Shown piece after piece: positions 44,632-54,219 of a DNA stretch of 64,000 bases. This stretch comes from CAXTPV01 sp965276715. Its GTDB lineage: Bacteria; Pseudomonadota; Alphaproteobacteria; Acetobacterales; Acetobacteraceae. The notes under the pieces are model-generated. The model made no database searches and was not told where the DNA came from. It worked only from the letters and a program-made list of their open reading frames with translations. Every line of letters starts with the position of its first letter. Positions within the stretch are counted from its first letter, which is position 1. The DNA is taken from the NCBI GenBank assembly GCA_965276715.1, contig OZ255622.1, forward strand, positions 372,001 to 436,000, given 5' to 3'. The translations under genes and the position numbers were made by a program.

Positions 44632-45077
44632 CGTTCATCCCCTAACAGGGCCCGTTCCAGCGCCGACCATGCCAAGGTCGCGCACCGCATACGGGAGCGG
44701 AATTCGTGCACACCGGCAAGCGCGCCGAGTTGGTCGAACTCGCGACCGGCCGGGATGTCGCCCGTCGAGACCATCTCGGCAAAGCGAGCCCAAAGCCTGC
44801 GCGCGTCCTGGTCGGACAGGCCCCGCACCGAATCGGCCATCAGATCGGCCGATGCCACGCTGATCGCGCAACCGCGGGCATCGAACCCGACCGCCTCGAT
44901 CGTGCCGTCCGCGTCGTGCTTGACCTGCAACCTGAGCCGGTCGCCGCACATCGGGTTGTTCCCCTCCGCCTGCGCGTCGAAACAGGCGAGCGGTATGCCG
45001 TTCCGCGGTGCACGGGCTCGTTCCAGGATCAGCTCCTGGTAGAGCGTCTCGTCTCGGGGCATCGTCTCCACGTCCAT
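44628..45077 (-). CDS. sufU: SUF scaffold/sulfur-transfer protein SufU
   Basis: 149 aa. IscU-like fold; receives sulfur from SufS. The three Cys and one Asp ligands typical of SufU are present: NNPMCGDRLRL, GFDARGCAIS and RMRCATLAW. The extra segment between the second and third Cys (GLSDQDARRLWARFAEMV) is the insertion that distinguishes SufU from IscU. The start overlaps the sufS stop (TGATG). Confidence 0.93.
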   Translation of the reverse strand: MDVETMPRDETLYQELILERARAPRNGIPLACFDAQAEGNNPMCGDRLRLQVKHDADGTIEAVGFDARGCAISVASADLMADSVRGLSDQDARRLWARFAEMVSTGDIPAGREFDQLGALAGVHEFRSRMRCATLAWSALERALLGDER

Positions 45078-46318
45078 CAGGTGAGCCTGTCGCGGACGCG
45101 TTCCAAGGTCTCGGCGAAGAAGTCGATCTCGTCGAGCGTGGTGTAGAGGCCGAAGCTTGCCCGCGCTGTTCCCGCGACCCCCAACCGGTTCATCAACGGT
45201 TCAGCGCAGTGATGGCCAGCCCGGACGGCGATGCCCGACAGATCGAGCAGCGTCGCGATGTCATGCGGATGCGCGCCCTCGACGGTGAACGAGATCACGC
45301 CGCCACGGTCCTGGGCGGTCCCATACACGCGCAGGCCACGCAGGCTGCCGAGCCGGGACAGGGCGTGCTCGGTCAATGCCAACTCGTGCGCTTCGAGCGC
45401 CTCGTAACCGATCGACTGGACGTAGCGAACCGCCGCCCCAAGTCCGATCGCCTCGACGATCGCCGGTGTCCCCGCCTCGAACTTGTTCGGCACCGGCGCC
45501 CAGCTCGACCGCTCGAACGTCACGCTCGAGATCATGTCGCCGCCGCCCATGAATGGCGGCATCTCCTCGAGCAATGCTCGCCTTGCCCAGAGCACGCCGA
45601 TCCCGGTCGGTCCGTAGAGCTTGTGGCCGGTGAACACATAGAAATCGGCCCCGATCGCCTGCACGTCGATTGCCCGATGAACCACTGCCTGCGATCCGTC
45701 GAATAGAACCTTGGCACCCGCCGCGTGCGCGACTGCCGCGATCCGCGCCGCCGGTGTGACTGTGCCCAACACATTGGACATGTGCGTCACCGCCACCAGT
45801 CCGACGCGCCCATCATCGAGCAGCTCGGCCAGGTGCGCCAAGTCGAGTTCCCCGGCATCGCTGATCCGCGCGATCCGCAACTCGATCCCGTGCGCATCGC
45901 GCAGCATCTGCCACGGCACGATATTGGCGTGATGCTCCATCTCCGAAATCACCACCGCCTGGCCGCGCCGCATCATGCCGCGTCCATAGCAATGGGCGAC
46001 CAGATTGATCGCCTCTGTACTGTTTCGCACGAAGACGATCTCCTCGTGCGAGACCGCATTCAGAAGCCCCGCCACCAGGCCGCGCGCCTCCTCATAGGCG
46101 TCCGTCGTCCTCTCGCTCATCCAGTGCAGGCCGCGATGGACGTTCGCATACTGCGTCCGCATCGCGTCCGCCATCGCATTGATGACCTGTACCGGCTTCT
46201 GGGCCGACGCCGCACTGTCGAGAAAGACGAACCGCTTGCCGCGGATCGTCTGGCCGAGGATCGGGAAGTCCGCGCGGCGGGCGGACATATCGAGCGCGAG
46301 CGGTGAGACGACGTTCAT
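45077..46318 (-). CDS. sufS: cysteine desulfurase SufS
   Basis: 413 aa from ATG 46318, overlapping the sufD stop by 4 nt. PLP enzyme that takes sulfur from Cys. Landmarks: FVFLDSAASAQKP, NVHRGLHWMSERTT, EMEHHANIVPWQ, DGSQAVVHRAIDVQAIGADFYVFTGHKLYGPTGIGVL region with the PLP Lys in FTGHKLYGP, FEAGTPAIVEAIGL, and the active-site Cys in VRAGHHCAEPLM. All catalytic residues are intact; the open frame upstream is sufD shadow. Confidence 0.96.
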   Translation of the reverse strand: MNVVSPLALDMSARRADFPILGQTIRGKRFVFLDSAASAQKPVQVINAMADAMRTQYANVHRGLHWMSERTTDAYEEARGLVAGLLNAVSHEEIVFVRNSTEAINLVAHCYGRGMMRRGQAVVISEMEHHANIVPWQMLRDAHGIELRIARISDAGELDLAHLAELLDDGRVGLVAVTHMSNVLGTVTPAARIAAVAHAAGAKVLFDGSQAVVHRAIDVQAIGADFYVFTGHKLYGPTGIGVLWARRALLEEMPPFMGGGDMISSVTFERSSWAPVPNKFEAGTPAIVEAIGLGAAVRYVQSIGYEALEAHELALTEHALSRLGSLRGLRVYGTAQDRGGVISFTVEGAHPHDIATLLDLSGIAVRAGHHCAEPLMNRLGVAGTARASFGLYTTLDEIDFFAETLERVRDRLT

Positions 46319-47619
46319 GCGGCAATCAACCCGGTCTCGTTGCGGTCCCACCACTTCCCGATCGCGTCCTCGAGAACGCCGCGCGCCTCCTGGTCCGAAA
46401 CGCCATCGATCGCTTCCGCGAGAAACGCCCTGACCAGCATCGCCTTCGCCTCCGCCGCGGGAACGCCGCGGCTGCGCAGATAGAAGAGATGCTCCTGGTC
46501 GAGTTCTCCCACCGTCGCGCCATGACTGCATTTGACGTCGTCCGCGAAGATCCGAAGCTGCGGCTTGCTGTCGATCTCGGCATGCTCCGACAGCAGCAGC
46601 GCCTGGTTCATCTGGTAGCCATCCGTCTTCTGCGCCTCGCGCGCCACATCGATCCGTCCCTGGAAGACGCCGCGGCTATGCCCCGCCAGGACATTCTTCA
46701 CCGTCTGTCGCGAACCGCAACTGGGCGCGATATGGGACACCGCGGTCGTGAAGTCCGCATGCTGACGACCGGTCAGCAACTGCGCCCCGTTCAGATGCAC
46801 CATCGCGCGTTCGCCCAGCAACGCGGCATGGATCTCGGTCCTTGTCAGCAACGCGCCGAGATTGAGACCGAAGCTGTCATAGACACCGTCCTCGGCGATC
46901 TCGACATACGTCGTCGACAGATGGATCGCCTGCATGCTCTCGTCCTGCAGCCTGACATGGGTCAGCGCCGCACCCGACGCGACCGCGACCTCGAAGACCG
47001 GATTGTGCAGGTAGGCACCGGACCCTGCCGAGATCTCGATCAGCGTCAATCGCGAGCCTTCCCCGAGCGTCACCCGGTGCCTCGGATGGAACGCCACCGA
47101 CCGCACGCCCGCATGCGCGCCGATGGAGACCAGAACCAGCGTCCCGCCATCGGTTCCGGCGTCGAGCACGATCTTGGCACCGTCCTCGGCCAGCATCGTG
47201 TTCAGGGCCACCATCTGCTCGCTGTCCGGTCGTGACATCGATCCGAAGCTCGGATCGCCGCTGAAATTCGTGATCCCGACATGATCCGGCAGCGTCGACA
47301 ACGAGGGCACGAACCGTCCATCGACGAACACCATGGTCGGCTGCGCCGGCAGGTTCAACGCCGAGAGAGTGGCCTGTGCGTCGCCCGCCTCATCCACCGG
47401 CGTCAGCGCCTCGTCGAACCGGATCGTCTCCAGCATCCGCAGACTCGTGTAGCGCCAATCCTCGTCGCGCACCGTTGGCAGACCCACATGACGCAGCCGG
47501 TTGGCCGCCGCCTCGCGCACCATCGCTTCGCCCGGCAGACGTCGCTTCAGGCCCTCGTAGCGTCCGATGAACTGTTCGGCACTCATGCCGGCCGAAGGCG
47601 GCAACAGCGTCTCGCTCAT
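46315..47619 (-). CDS. sufD: Fe-S cluster assembly protein SufD
   Basis: 434 aa from ATG 47619, overlapping sufC by 4 nt. Partner of SufB in the SufBC2D scaffold. DEDWRYTSLRMLE near the start, a beta-helix core, and the C-terminal RIFADDVKCSHGATVGELDQEHLFYLRSRGV region with the conserved His, which supports cluster assembly, are seen. Typical length. The open frame upstream of the ATG is shadow of sufC. Confidence 0.94.
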   Translation of the reverse strand: MSETLLPPSAGMSAEQFIGRYEGLKRRLPGEAMVREAAANRLRHVGLPTVRDEDWRYTSLRMLETIRFDEALTPVDEAGDAQATLSALNLPAQPTMVFVDGRFVPSLSTLPDHVGITNFSGDPSFGSMSRPDSEQMVALNTMLAEDGAKIVLDAGTDGGTLVLVSIGAHAGVRSVAFHPRHRVTLGEGSRLTLIEISAGSGAYLHNPVFEVAVASGAALTHVRLQDESMQAIHLSTTYVEIAEDGVYDSFGLNLGALLTRTEIHAALLGERAMVHLNGAQLLTGRQHADFTTAVSHIAPSCGSRQTVKNVLAGHSRGVFQGRIDVAREAQKTDGYQMNQALLLSEHAEIDSKPQLRIFADDVKCSHGATVGELDQEHLFYLRSRGVPAAEAKAMLVRAFLAEAIDGVSDQEARGVLEDAIGKWWDRNETGLIAA

Positions 47620-48374
47620 GCGGCGTCCGCCAGAAGCTGCGCATAGCCGGTGCGCTCGAGCTCGATGGCAAGCTCGGGACCACCGGACCGCAGAATGCGC
47701 CCATGCGCCATGACGTGGACACGATCCGGCACCACGAGCTCGAGCAGACGCTGATGATGCGTGATGATCAGGGCCGAGAATGCCGGTCCGCGCAGCACGT
47801 TGACCGCATCGGCCACGATGCGTAGCGCATCGATGTCGAGGCCGCTGTCGGTCTCGTCCAGCACGGCCAGGATGGGCCGCAGCATCGCCAACTGCAGCAT
47901 CTCGTTGCGCTTCTTCTCGCCCCCTGAGAAACCGACATTGACGCTGCGCTTGAGCATGTCGTCTGCCATCGACAGCCGCCTGCATTCGGCGCGGACCGAC
48001 TTCAGGAACTGCACGGTGTCGAGCTCCGGCTCGCCGCGTGCACGCCGAACCGCATTGACCGCCGTGCGCAGGAAGGTCGCATTGTTCACCCCTGGCAGCT
48101 CGATCGGCGCCTGGAACGCCAGGAACACGCCAGCGGCGGCCCGTTCCTCCGGCTCCATTGCCAGCAGGTCCTGTCCCGCAAACCGAACGGATCCAGCCGT
48201 GACTTCGTAATCCTTCCGCCCGGCCAGGACGTAGCTTAGGGTGGACTTCCCCGAACCGTTCGGTCCCATGATCGCGTGCACCTCACCGGGAGGAACAATC
48301 ATCTCCACGCCGCTCAGGATCTCGCGATCCGGAATGCCGGCATGGAGCCCCTCGATCGTCAGCCCTTCGCTCAT
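47616..48374 (-). CDS. sufC: Fe-S cluster assembly ATPase SufC
   Basis: 252 aa from ATG 48374 (MSEGLTIEGLHAGIP); an in-frame ATG at 48383 is possible. ABC-type ATPase of the SufBC2D complex: Walker A MGPNGSGKSTLSYVLAG, the Q-loop FLAFQAPIELPGV, signature NVGFSGGEKKRNEMLQ, Walker B LAVLDETDSGLDIDAL and H-loop IITHHQRLL. Lies between sufB (11-nt gap) and sufD (4-nt overlap). Confidence 0.96.
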   Translation of the reverse strand: MSEGLTIEGLHAGIPDREILSGVEMIVPPGEVHAIMGPNGSGKSTLSYVLAGRKDYEVTAGSVRFAGQDLLAMEPEERAAAGVFLAFQAPIELPGVNNATFLRTAVNAVRRARGEPELDTVQFLKSVRAECRRLSMADDMLKRSVNVGFSGGEKKRNEMLQLAMLRPILAVLDETDSGLDIDALRIVADAVNVLRGPAFSALIITHHQRLLELVVPDRVHVMAHGRILRSGGPELAIELERTGYAQLLADAA

Positions 48375-48385
48375 CCTCGTCATCC

Positions 48386-49903
<1,518 letters not shown>

Positions 49904-49940
49904 GGCAATCCTGCTTTCAAAAAAGCTGCGACGACGAACT

Positions 49941-50411
49941 TCAGGCGGACACGCGGTCCACCAGCCTCGAAGGCGGGGTCACCTCAGGCAGGCGCGCGAA
50001 TTGAGGCATCGACATCATATCCATCTCATCGAGTGTGATCCGCTCCAGCGCGGACCGGACAGCCTCGTTGACCATGTCCCATCGCCCACGAACCGGACAG
50101 CGACTTTCGGACTGGCAGGCGCCGCTTTCGCCGTCGACGCAGGCGGTCAAGGCGATCGGTCCGTCGATCGCCGCGATCACGTGGGTGATCCTGACCTCAC
50201 GCAAAGGCCGGCTGATCTGGTAGCCGCCGCGCGCGCCCCGCTGCGACACCACCAATCCCGCACCGCTCAGCGCCTTCAACACCTTCGAGACCGTCGGTTC
50301 CGGGATACCGGTCTCACCGGCCAGGCTCGTCGCGTTCGTCACCCCCGGTCTCCGGCCGAGATTAACGAGGACAACGACCGCGTAATCGGCCAGCCGGGAC
50401 ACTTTCAACAT
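49941..50411 (-). CDS. SUF-operon transcriptional regulator, Rrf2 family (IscR-like)
   Basis: 156 aa. Winged-helix regulator at the head of the suf operon. The N-terminal HTH reads MLKVSRLADYAVVVLVNL with GIPEPTVSKVLKALSGAGLVVSQRGARGGY. Three Cys spaced as in cluster-binding Rrf2 proteins are present (ACVDGESGACQSESRCPVRGRW), so it probably senses Fe-S status through a bound 2Fe-2S or 4Fe-4S cluster and controls suf, including itself. The divergent region 50412-50535 should contain its promoter and operator; I could not assign a site. Confidence 0.9.
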   Translation of the reverse strand: MLKVSRLADYAVVVLVNLGRRPGVTNATSLAGETGIPEPTVSKVLKALSGAGLVVSQRGARGGYQISRPLREVRITHVIAAIDGPIALTACVDGESGACQSESRCPVRGRWDMVNEAVRSALERITLDEMDMMSMPQFARLPEVTPPSRLVDRVSA

Positions 50412-50535
50412 CTGACGCCTCGTCGGCTTGGACCATTGTGGACGGCGCTTGTCCTGATTACCGGCAAATGAGCCCCGCGCGCACCATCGTCAAGACGTGC
50501 TTGCGGCGTATCTCCTTCCGACCGATCTTGAGGAC

Positions 50536-50823
50536 ATGGGCATTCCGAGCGACCATCGTCCGCCGACGATCGACATGACGCTTGAGGGCGATGTGATCGC
50601 ACCGCCCTCCTTCTGGACCAGGGCGCGCGCGATCTGGCGCGTGCTGCCGCGCGGCACGGTTCCAGCCCTTCTCGTCGCGATCATCGTGCTGGCAACCCTT
50701 GCGGTCTTCCTCGTCGGCATCCTGATCGTCGCCGTGCCGGCAATGATCGCGCTCGCGCTCGTGACCCTTCTCGTCCGGGCCGGTTCCGGGCCGGTCCTGC
50801 CCCGGCCGCCCACCCGCCGGTGA
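50536..50823 (+). CDS. small membrane protein of unknown function
   Basis: 95 aa from ATG 50536 (MGIPSDHRPPTIDMTLEGD), GAGG just upstream; GTG 50497 would add 13 residues. A hydrophilic N-terminus, then ARAIWRVLPRGTVPALL leading into a long hydrophobic stretch (about 42-78, LVAIIVLATLAVFLVGILIVAVPAM... in parts) that could span the membrane once or twice, and a Pro/Arg tail. Not recognised. Its stop overlaps the GTG start of the epimerase gene (GTGA), so the two are coupled. Confidence 0.6.
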   Translation: MGIPSDHRPPTIDMTLEGDVIAPPSFWTRARAIWRVLPRGTVPALLVAIIVLATLAVFLVGILIVAVPAMIALALVTLLVRAGSGPVLPRPPTRR

Positions 50824-51821
50824 CCATCCTGCTGACCGGCTGTGCGGGCTTCATCGGCATGCACACGGCAGCCGCCCTGCTCGAGCGCGGCGACCGGGTC
50901 ATCGGCGTCGACGATCTCAACGCCTACTACGACGTCCGCCTCAAGCAGGCCCGTCTCGACCGGCTCGTCGACCACCCGAACTTCGCCTTCCACCGAACCG
51001 ACATCGCCGACCGGGACGCGATGGCCAGTCTCGCGACCGCCCATCCCGAGATCAACCGCATCGTCCATCTTGCCGCCCAGCCGGGCGTCCGTCACTCGCT
51101 GGTCGACCCGTTCATCTACGTGACCGCCAACGTGATGGGACATCTCGTGATGCTCGAGACCGCCCGTCATCTTCCGGGCCTCCGCCACGTCGTCTACGCG
51201 AGTTCGTCGTCCGTCTACGGCGGCAACCACGTGATGCCGTTCCGCGAGACCGACGACGTGTCCCGGCCGGTCTCCCTCTACGCCGCCACCAAGCGCGCCG
51301 ATGAACTCATGAGCGAGACCTATCGCCATCTGTTCGGGCTGCCGCAGACCGGCCTGCGCTTCTTCACCGTCTACGGTCCCTGGGGGCGTCCGGACATGGC
51401 GGTCTACGACTTCGCCCGACGCATCGCGACCGGGCGCCCGATCACCCTCTATGAAGGAGACGCGCTCGCCCGCGACTTCACCTACATCGACGATATCGTG
51501 TCGGGGATTGTCGGCTGTCTCGACCGTCCGCCACCTTCCGGCGAGCCGGCTCGCATTCTCAATATAGGCAACGAACGGCCCGAGCCCGTCGCGCGACTGA
51601 TCGCCCTTCTTGAGCATCACCTTGGCCGTCGGGCGATCAGCGAGCGCGTCGCTCGCCCCGCGACCGATGTCGAAGCAACCTTCGCATCGACCGATGCGAT
51701 CCGAGCGCTGACCGGCTATGTCCCCTCGATCCCGCTCGAGGAGGGCGTCGCTCGTTTCATCGAATGGTTCCGCGCCTATGAGCGCGACGAAAGCCCCGCC
51801 GCCTCCGCGATCAGCGCATAG
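50820..51821 (+). CDS. NAD-dependent nucleotide-sugar epimerase (UDP-glucuronate 4-epimerase-like)
   Basis: 333 aa from GTG 50820. Extended short-chain dehydrogenase. N-terminal Rossmann motif TGCAGFIGMHTAAALLERGD, VDDLNAYYDVRLKQARL (typical of UDP-glucuronate/galacturonate epimerases), VHLAAQPGVRHSL, the catalytic SSSSVYGG and Tyr-Lys pair in PVSLYAATKRADELMS, then FFTVYGPWGRPDMAVYDF. Likely supplies UDP-galacturonate for polysaccharide or LPS. Tail-to-tail overlap of 46 nt with the reverse-strand LLM gene. Confidence 0.88.
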   Translation: MTILLTGCAGFIGMHTAAALLERGDRVIGVDDLNAYYDVRLKQARLDRLVDHPNFAFHRTDIADRDAMASLATAHPEINRIVHLAAQPGVRHSLVDPFIYVTANVMGHLVMLETARHLPGLRHVVYASSSSVYGGNHVMPFRETDDVSRPVSLYAATKRADELMSETYRHLFGLPQTGLRFFTVYGPWGRPDMAVYDFARRIATGRPITLYEGDALARDFTYIDDIVSGIVGCLDRPPPSGEPARILNIGNERPEPVARLIALLEHHLGRRAISERVARPATDVEATFASTDAIRALTGYVPSIPLEEGVARFIEWFRAYERDESPAASAISA

Positions 51822-52789
51822 GATCGCCGGCGAGCCGCGATATCGTAGGTCGCGCAGACCACCGCGATCTCGTCGACTCCGAGCTGGTCCTGCAGCGCCT
51901 GCAATTTCGCCACCACCTGGGCCCCAGTACCCACCACCGCGCGCTCCCGTAGCCGCGCCATGCTCGCCTCCTCGGCGGCCGACAGGACACGCGCTTGCGC
52001 CTCCTCGACCGGCACGACCGGCAAATATCGTCCCCGATCGCGGTCGAGCCGCCAGATCTCGCGCGAGCGGTTCAGCCGCCAGGCTTCCGCTTCCGTCTCG
52101 GCCGCGATCGCGAAGACGCAAATCGCGGCGTGTGATGATGCGAGACGGTCGCCGGGACGGAAATGACGCCGATAGAGCTCGATCGCCTCTTCCGCGCCGA
52201 GGCCGTCGCTGAAGAAATACGCAAAGCAATAGGGCAGCCCCAGCAGCGCCGCCGCCTGCGCGCCCCACTCCGAGCTGCCCAGGATCCAGACCTCCGGGGA
52301 CGTCTGGCCACGCGGCTCGGCGGTCACGGTATGTCCGGTGAATTGCGTCCCGAGCGCGTGCCCGTCCAGCAGTGCCATCACTTCCTGGACCTGGCCGCCG
52401 AACCGTTCGGCCTGCCCTCTTGCATTGGGATTGAGTGCCAGCGCGGTCGCCATGTCCGAACCTGGCGCGCGACCAAGCCCGAGATCGATCCGGCCAGGCG
52501 CGATCGCCTCGAGCACCCTGAACTGCTCGGCGACCTTCAGGCTCGCATAGTGCGGCAGCATCACGCCTGCACTCCCCACCCGTATCCGCGTCGTGCGCGC
52601 GGCGATCGCCGCCATCAGGATCTCAGGGGCCGTGCCCGCCACGCTCGGCGAGTTGTGATGCTCGCTCACCCAGTAGCGCGCGTAGCCGAGCCGATCGGCC
52701 AGGGACGCGAGCTCCAGCGACTCGACGATGGAATCAGCAGGCATCGCGCCCTGCCTGATCGGCGACTGATCGAGAACGGACAGCTTCAT
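51776..52789 (-). CDS. LLM-class flavin-dependent oxidoreductase (MsnO8 type)
   Basis: 337 aa from ATG 52789 (MKLSVLDQSPIRQG), the start seen in relatives; ATG 52819 would add ten residues and overlap the upstream DUF445 stop. Luciferase-like TIM barrel: RYWVSEHHNSPSVAGTAPEIL, RIRVGSAGVMLPHYASLKVAEQF, APGRIDLGLGRAPGSD and VWILGSSEWGAQAAALLGLPY are typical of this FMN/F420-dependent family. Substrate unknown. Tail-to-tail with the epimerase gene. Confidence 0.87.
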   Translation of the reverse strand: MKLSVLDQSPIRQGAMPADSIVESLELASLADRLGYARYWVSEHHNSPSVAGTAPEILMAAIAARTTRIRVGSAGVMLPHYASLKVAEQFRVLEAIAPGRIDLGLGRAPGSDMATALALNPNARGQAERFGGQVQEVMALLDGHALGTQFTGHTVTAEPRGQTSPEVWILGSSEWGAQAAALLGLPYCFAYFFSDGLGAEEAIELYRRHFRPGDRLASSHAAICVFAIAAETEAEAWRLNRSREIWRLDRDRGRYLPVVPVEEAQARVLSAAEEASMARLRERAVVGTGAQVVAKLQALQDQLGVDEIAVVCATYDIAARRRSYALIAEAAGLSSRS

Positions 52790-52811
52790 CGCCGTCCATA
52801 TGGGCCAGGCG

Positions 52812-54065
52812 TCAGCCATTTCCGAGGCATGCGAACACCAGCGCGCCCACGATGAAGCCCACCAGCGTCCCGTTGATCCGGATATACTGGAGATCGCGCC
52901 CGACCCGAAGCTCGAGCCGGTCGACCACCATCCGGTCGTCCCAGTTGGCGACGACCCCGCCGATGAAGTCCGCCAGTCTCATCCGCGCGCCTGGCAGGAC
53001 CCGCACCACGCCGCGCGCGATCGCCGCGTCGACCCGCGCGCGGGTCGACGGATCATTCTCAAGCAGACCACCCAGACGCGACAGCCCATCATCGACCAGT
53101 CGCGACAGATGCCCATCCGGCCGCTCCGCGTCACGCTCGACCCCCATCCTGAGCCGATGCCACACATCGCCGCCCCATGCGGACACCGCATCGTGCGTCA
53201 CGAGGTTCTGCAGGGTCCTGCCAAGCTCGGTCGCCCGCTCCGGATCGACTTCGAAGCCTGCGATCTGCGCCTCGATCCAGGTCGTCACCGCCTCGCGTAT
53301 CTCCGAGCCGTCCGGGTCGATCCCGTCGAGTTCGCTCCTGATCGCCGTCAGCACGCGGCTCGCGATCGAGCCGCCCAGCGCCCACCCGACCACCCGGCCC
53401 CCCTGCTCACGGACCCGGTCGGCGATCAGCGCACGCAGTTGGATCTCCTTGGAGGCAAGCGCCACCCGCAGCTGCTCGACGACGAAACTCACCACCGCCT
53501 GATGCCGCTGTCCCTCGACGAGCGCTCGCAGCGCGCGCGCGAACACGCGCCCGACCTCGGGCCCGTCGAACAGCGTCGGCAGCATCGTCGCGAACAGCCG
53601 CCGCGCGCTGCCGTCCGACATCGTCCGCAACAGCCGGGGAACCGTGCCCGCAACCGCCGGCCCCAGCGTCGCCCTGACTTCGGCCTCCGACAACAGCCGC
53701 CCGACCTCCCTGGGCAGATCGAGCCGCGCCACCAGCCGCAGCATTTCACCCTCGGTGAAAACCTGATTGGCGATGAAATTGCCGAGCGCCTTGCCGAGCC
53801 GTGCCTTCTCGCGCGGGATCACCGCCGTGTGCGGGATCGGCAGTCCGAATGGCCTGCGAAACAGCGCCGTCACCGCAAACCAATCCGCGACCCCGCCGAT
53901 GAAGCCTGCCCGCGTGCTGGCGCGAAACATGTCGTACCAGCGACCGTGCGGCAGCCACAGGCCGCCCACCGCGGACGCCGCCATTGCCAACAGCAACCCG
54001 GTGGCGAACCGCCGATGGCGCGAAAGCCGGCGCCTGAGCGTCGCGTCATGGTCGATCGGGCTCAT
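52812..54065 (-). CDS. DUF445 family membrane-anchored protein
   Basis: 417 aa from ATG 54065 with AAAGGGAG 4 nt upstream. One membrane helix near the N-terminus (about 22-40), then the family pattern RASTRAGFIGGVADWFAVTALFRRPFGLPIPHTAVIP, a long helical central part, and a C-terminal membrane helix (VGFIVGALVFACLGNG). DUF445 proteins (YheB/YjiN) have no defined biochemical role. It sits upstream of the LLM gene on the same strand (22-nt gap). Confidence 0.85.
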   Translation of the reverse strand: MSPIDHDATLRRRLSRHRRFATGLLLAMAASAVGGLWLPHGRWYDMFRASTRAGFIGGVADWFAVTALFRRPFGLPIPHTAVIPREKARLGKALGNFIANQVFTEGEMLRLVARLDLPREVGRLLSEAEVRATLGPAVAGTVPRLLRTMSDGSARRLFATMLPTLFDGPEVGRVFARALRALVEGQRHQAVVSFVVEQLRVALASKEIQLRALIADRVREQGGRVVGWALGGSIASRVLTAIRSELDGIDPDGSEIREAVTTWIEAQIAGFEVDPERATELGRTLQNLVTHDAVSAWGGDVWHRLRMGVERDAERPDGHLSRLVDDGLSRLGGLLENDPSTRARVDAAIARGVVRVLPGARMRLADFIGGVVANWDDRMVVDRLELRVGRDLQYIRINGTLVGFIVGALVFACLGNG

Positions 54066-54219
54066 CCGCTCCCTTTGACCGGCCAACGGCTCGACTGCAA
54101 CCGCTCAGCCACCGCAACCGCTGAGCCATTGCACGCTGCCGGTGATGGTTCCGATCAAGGGTTCCAGGCGGGCAGCCCCTGGCCTACGCTTTCGCATTGC
54201 AACATTCGCAGGACGACCG

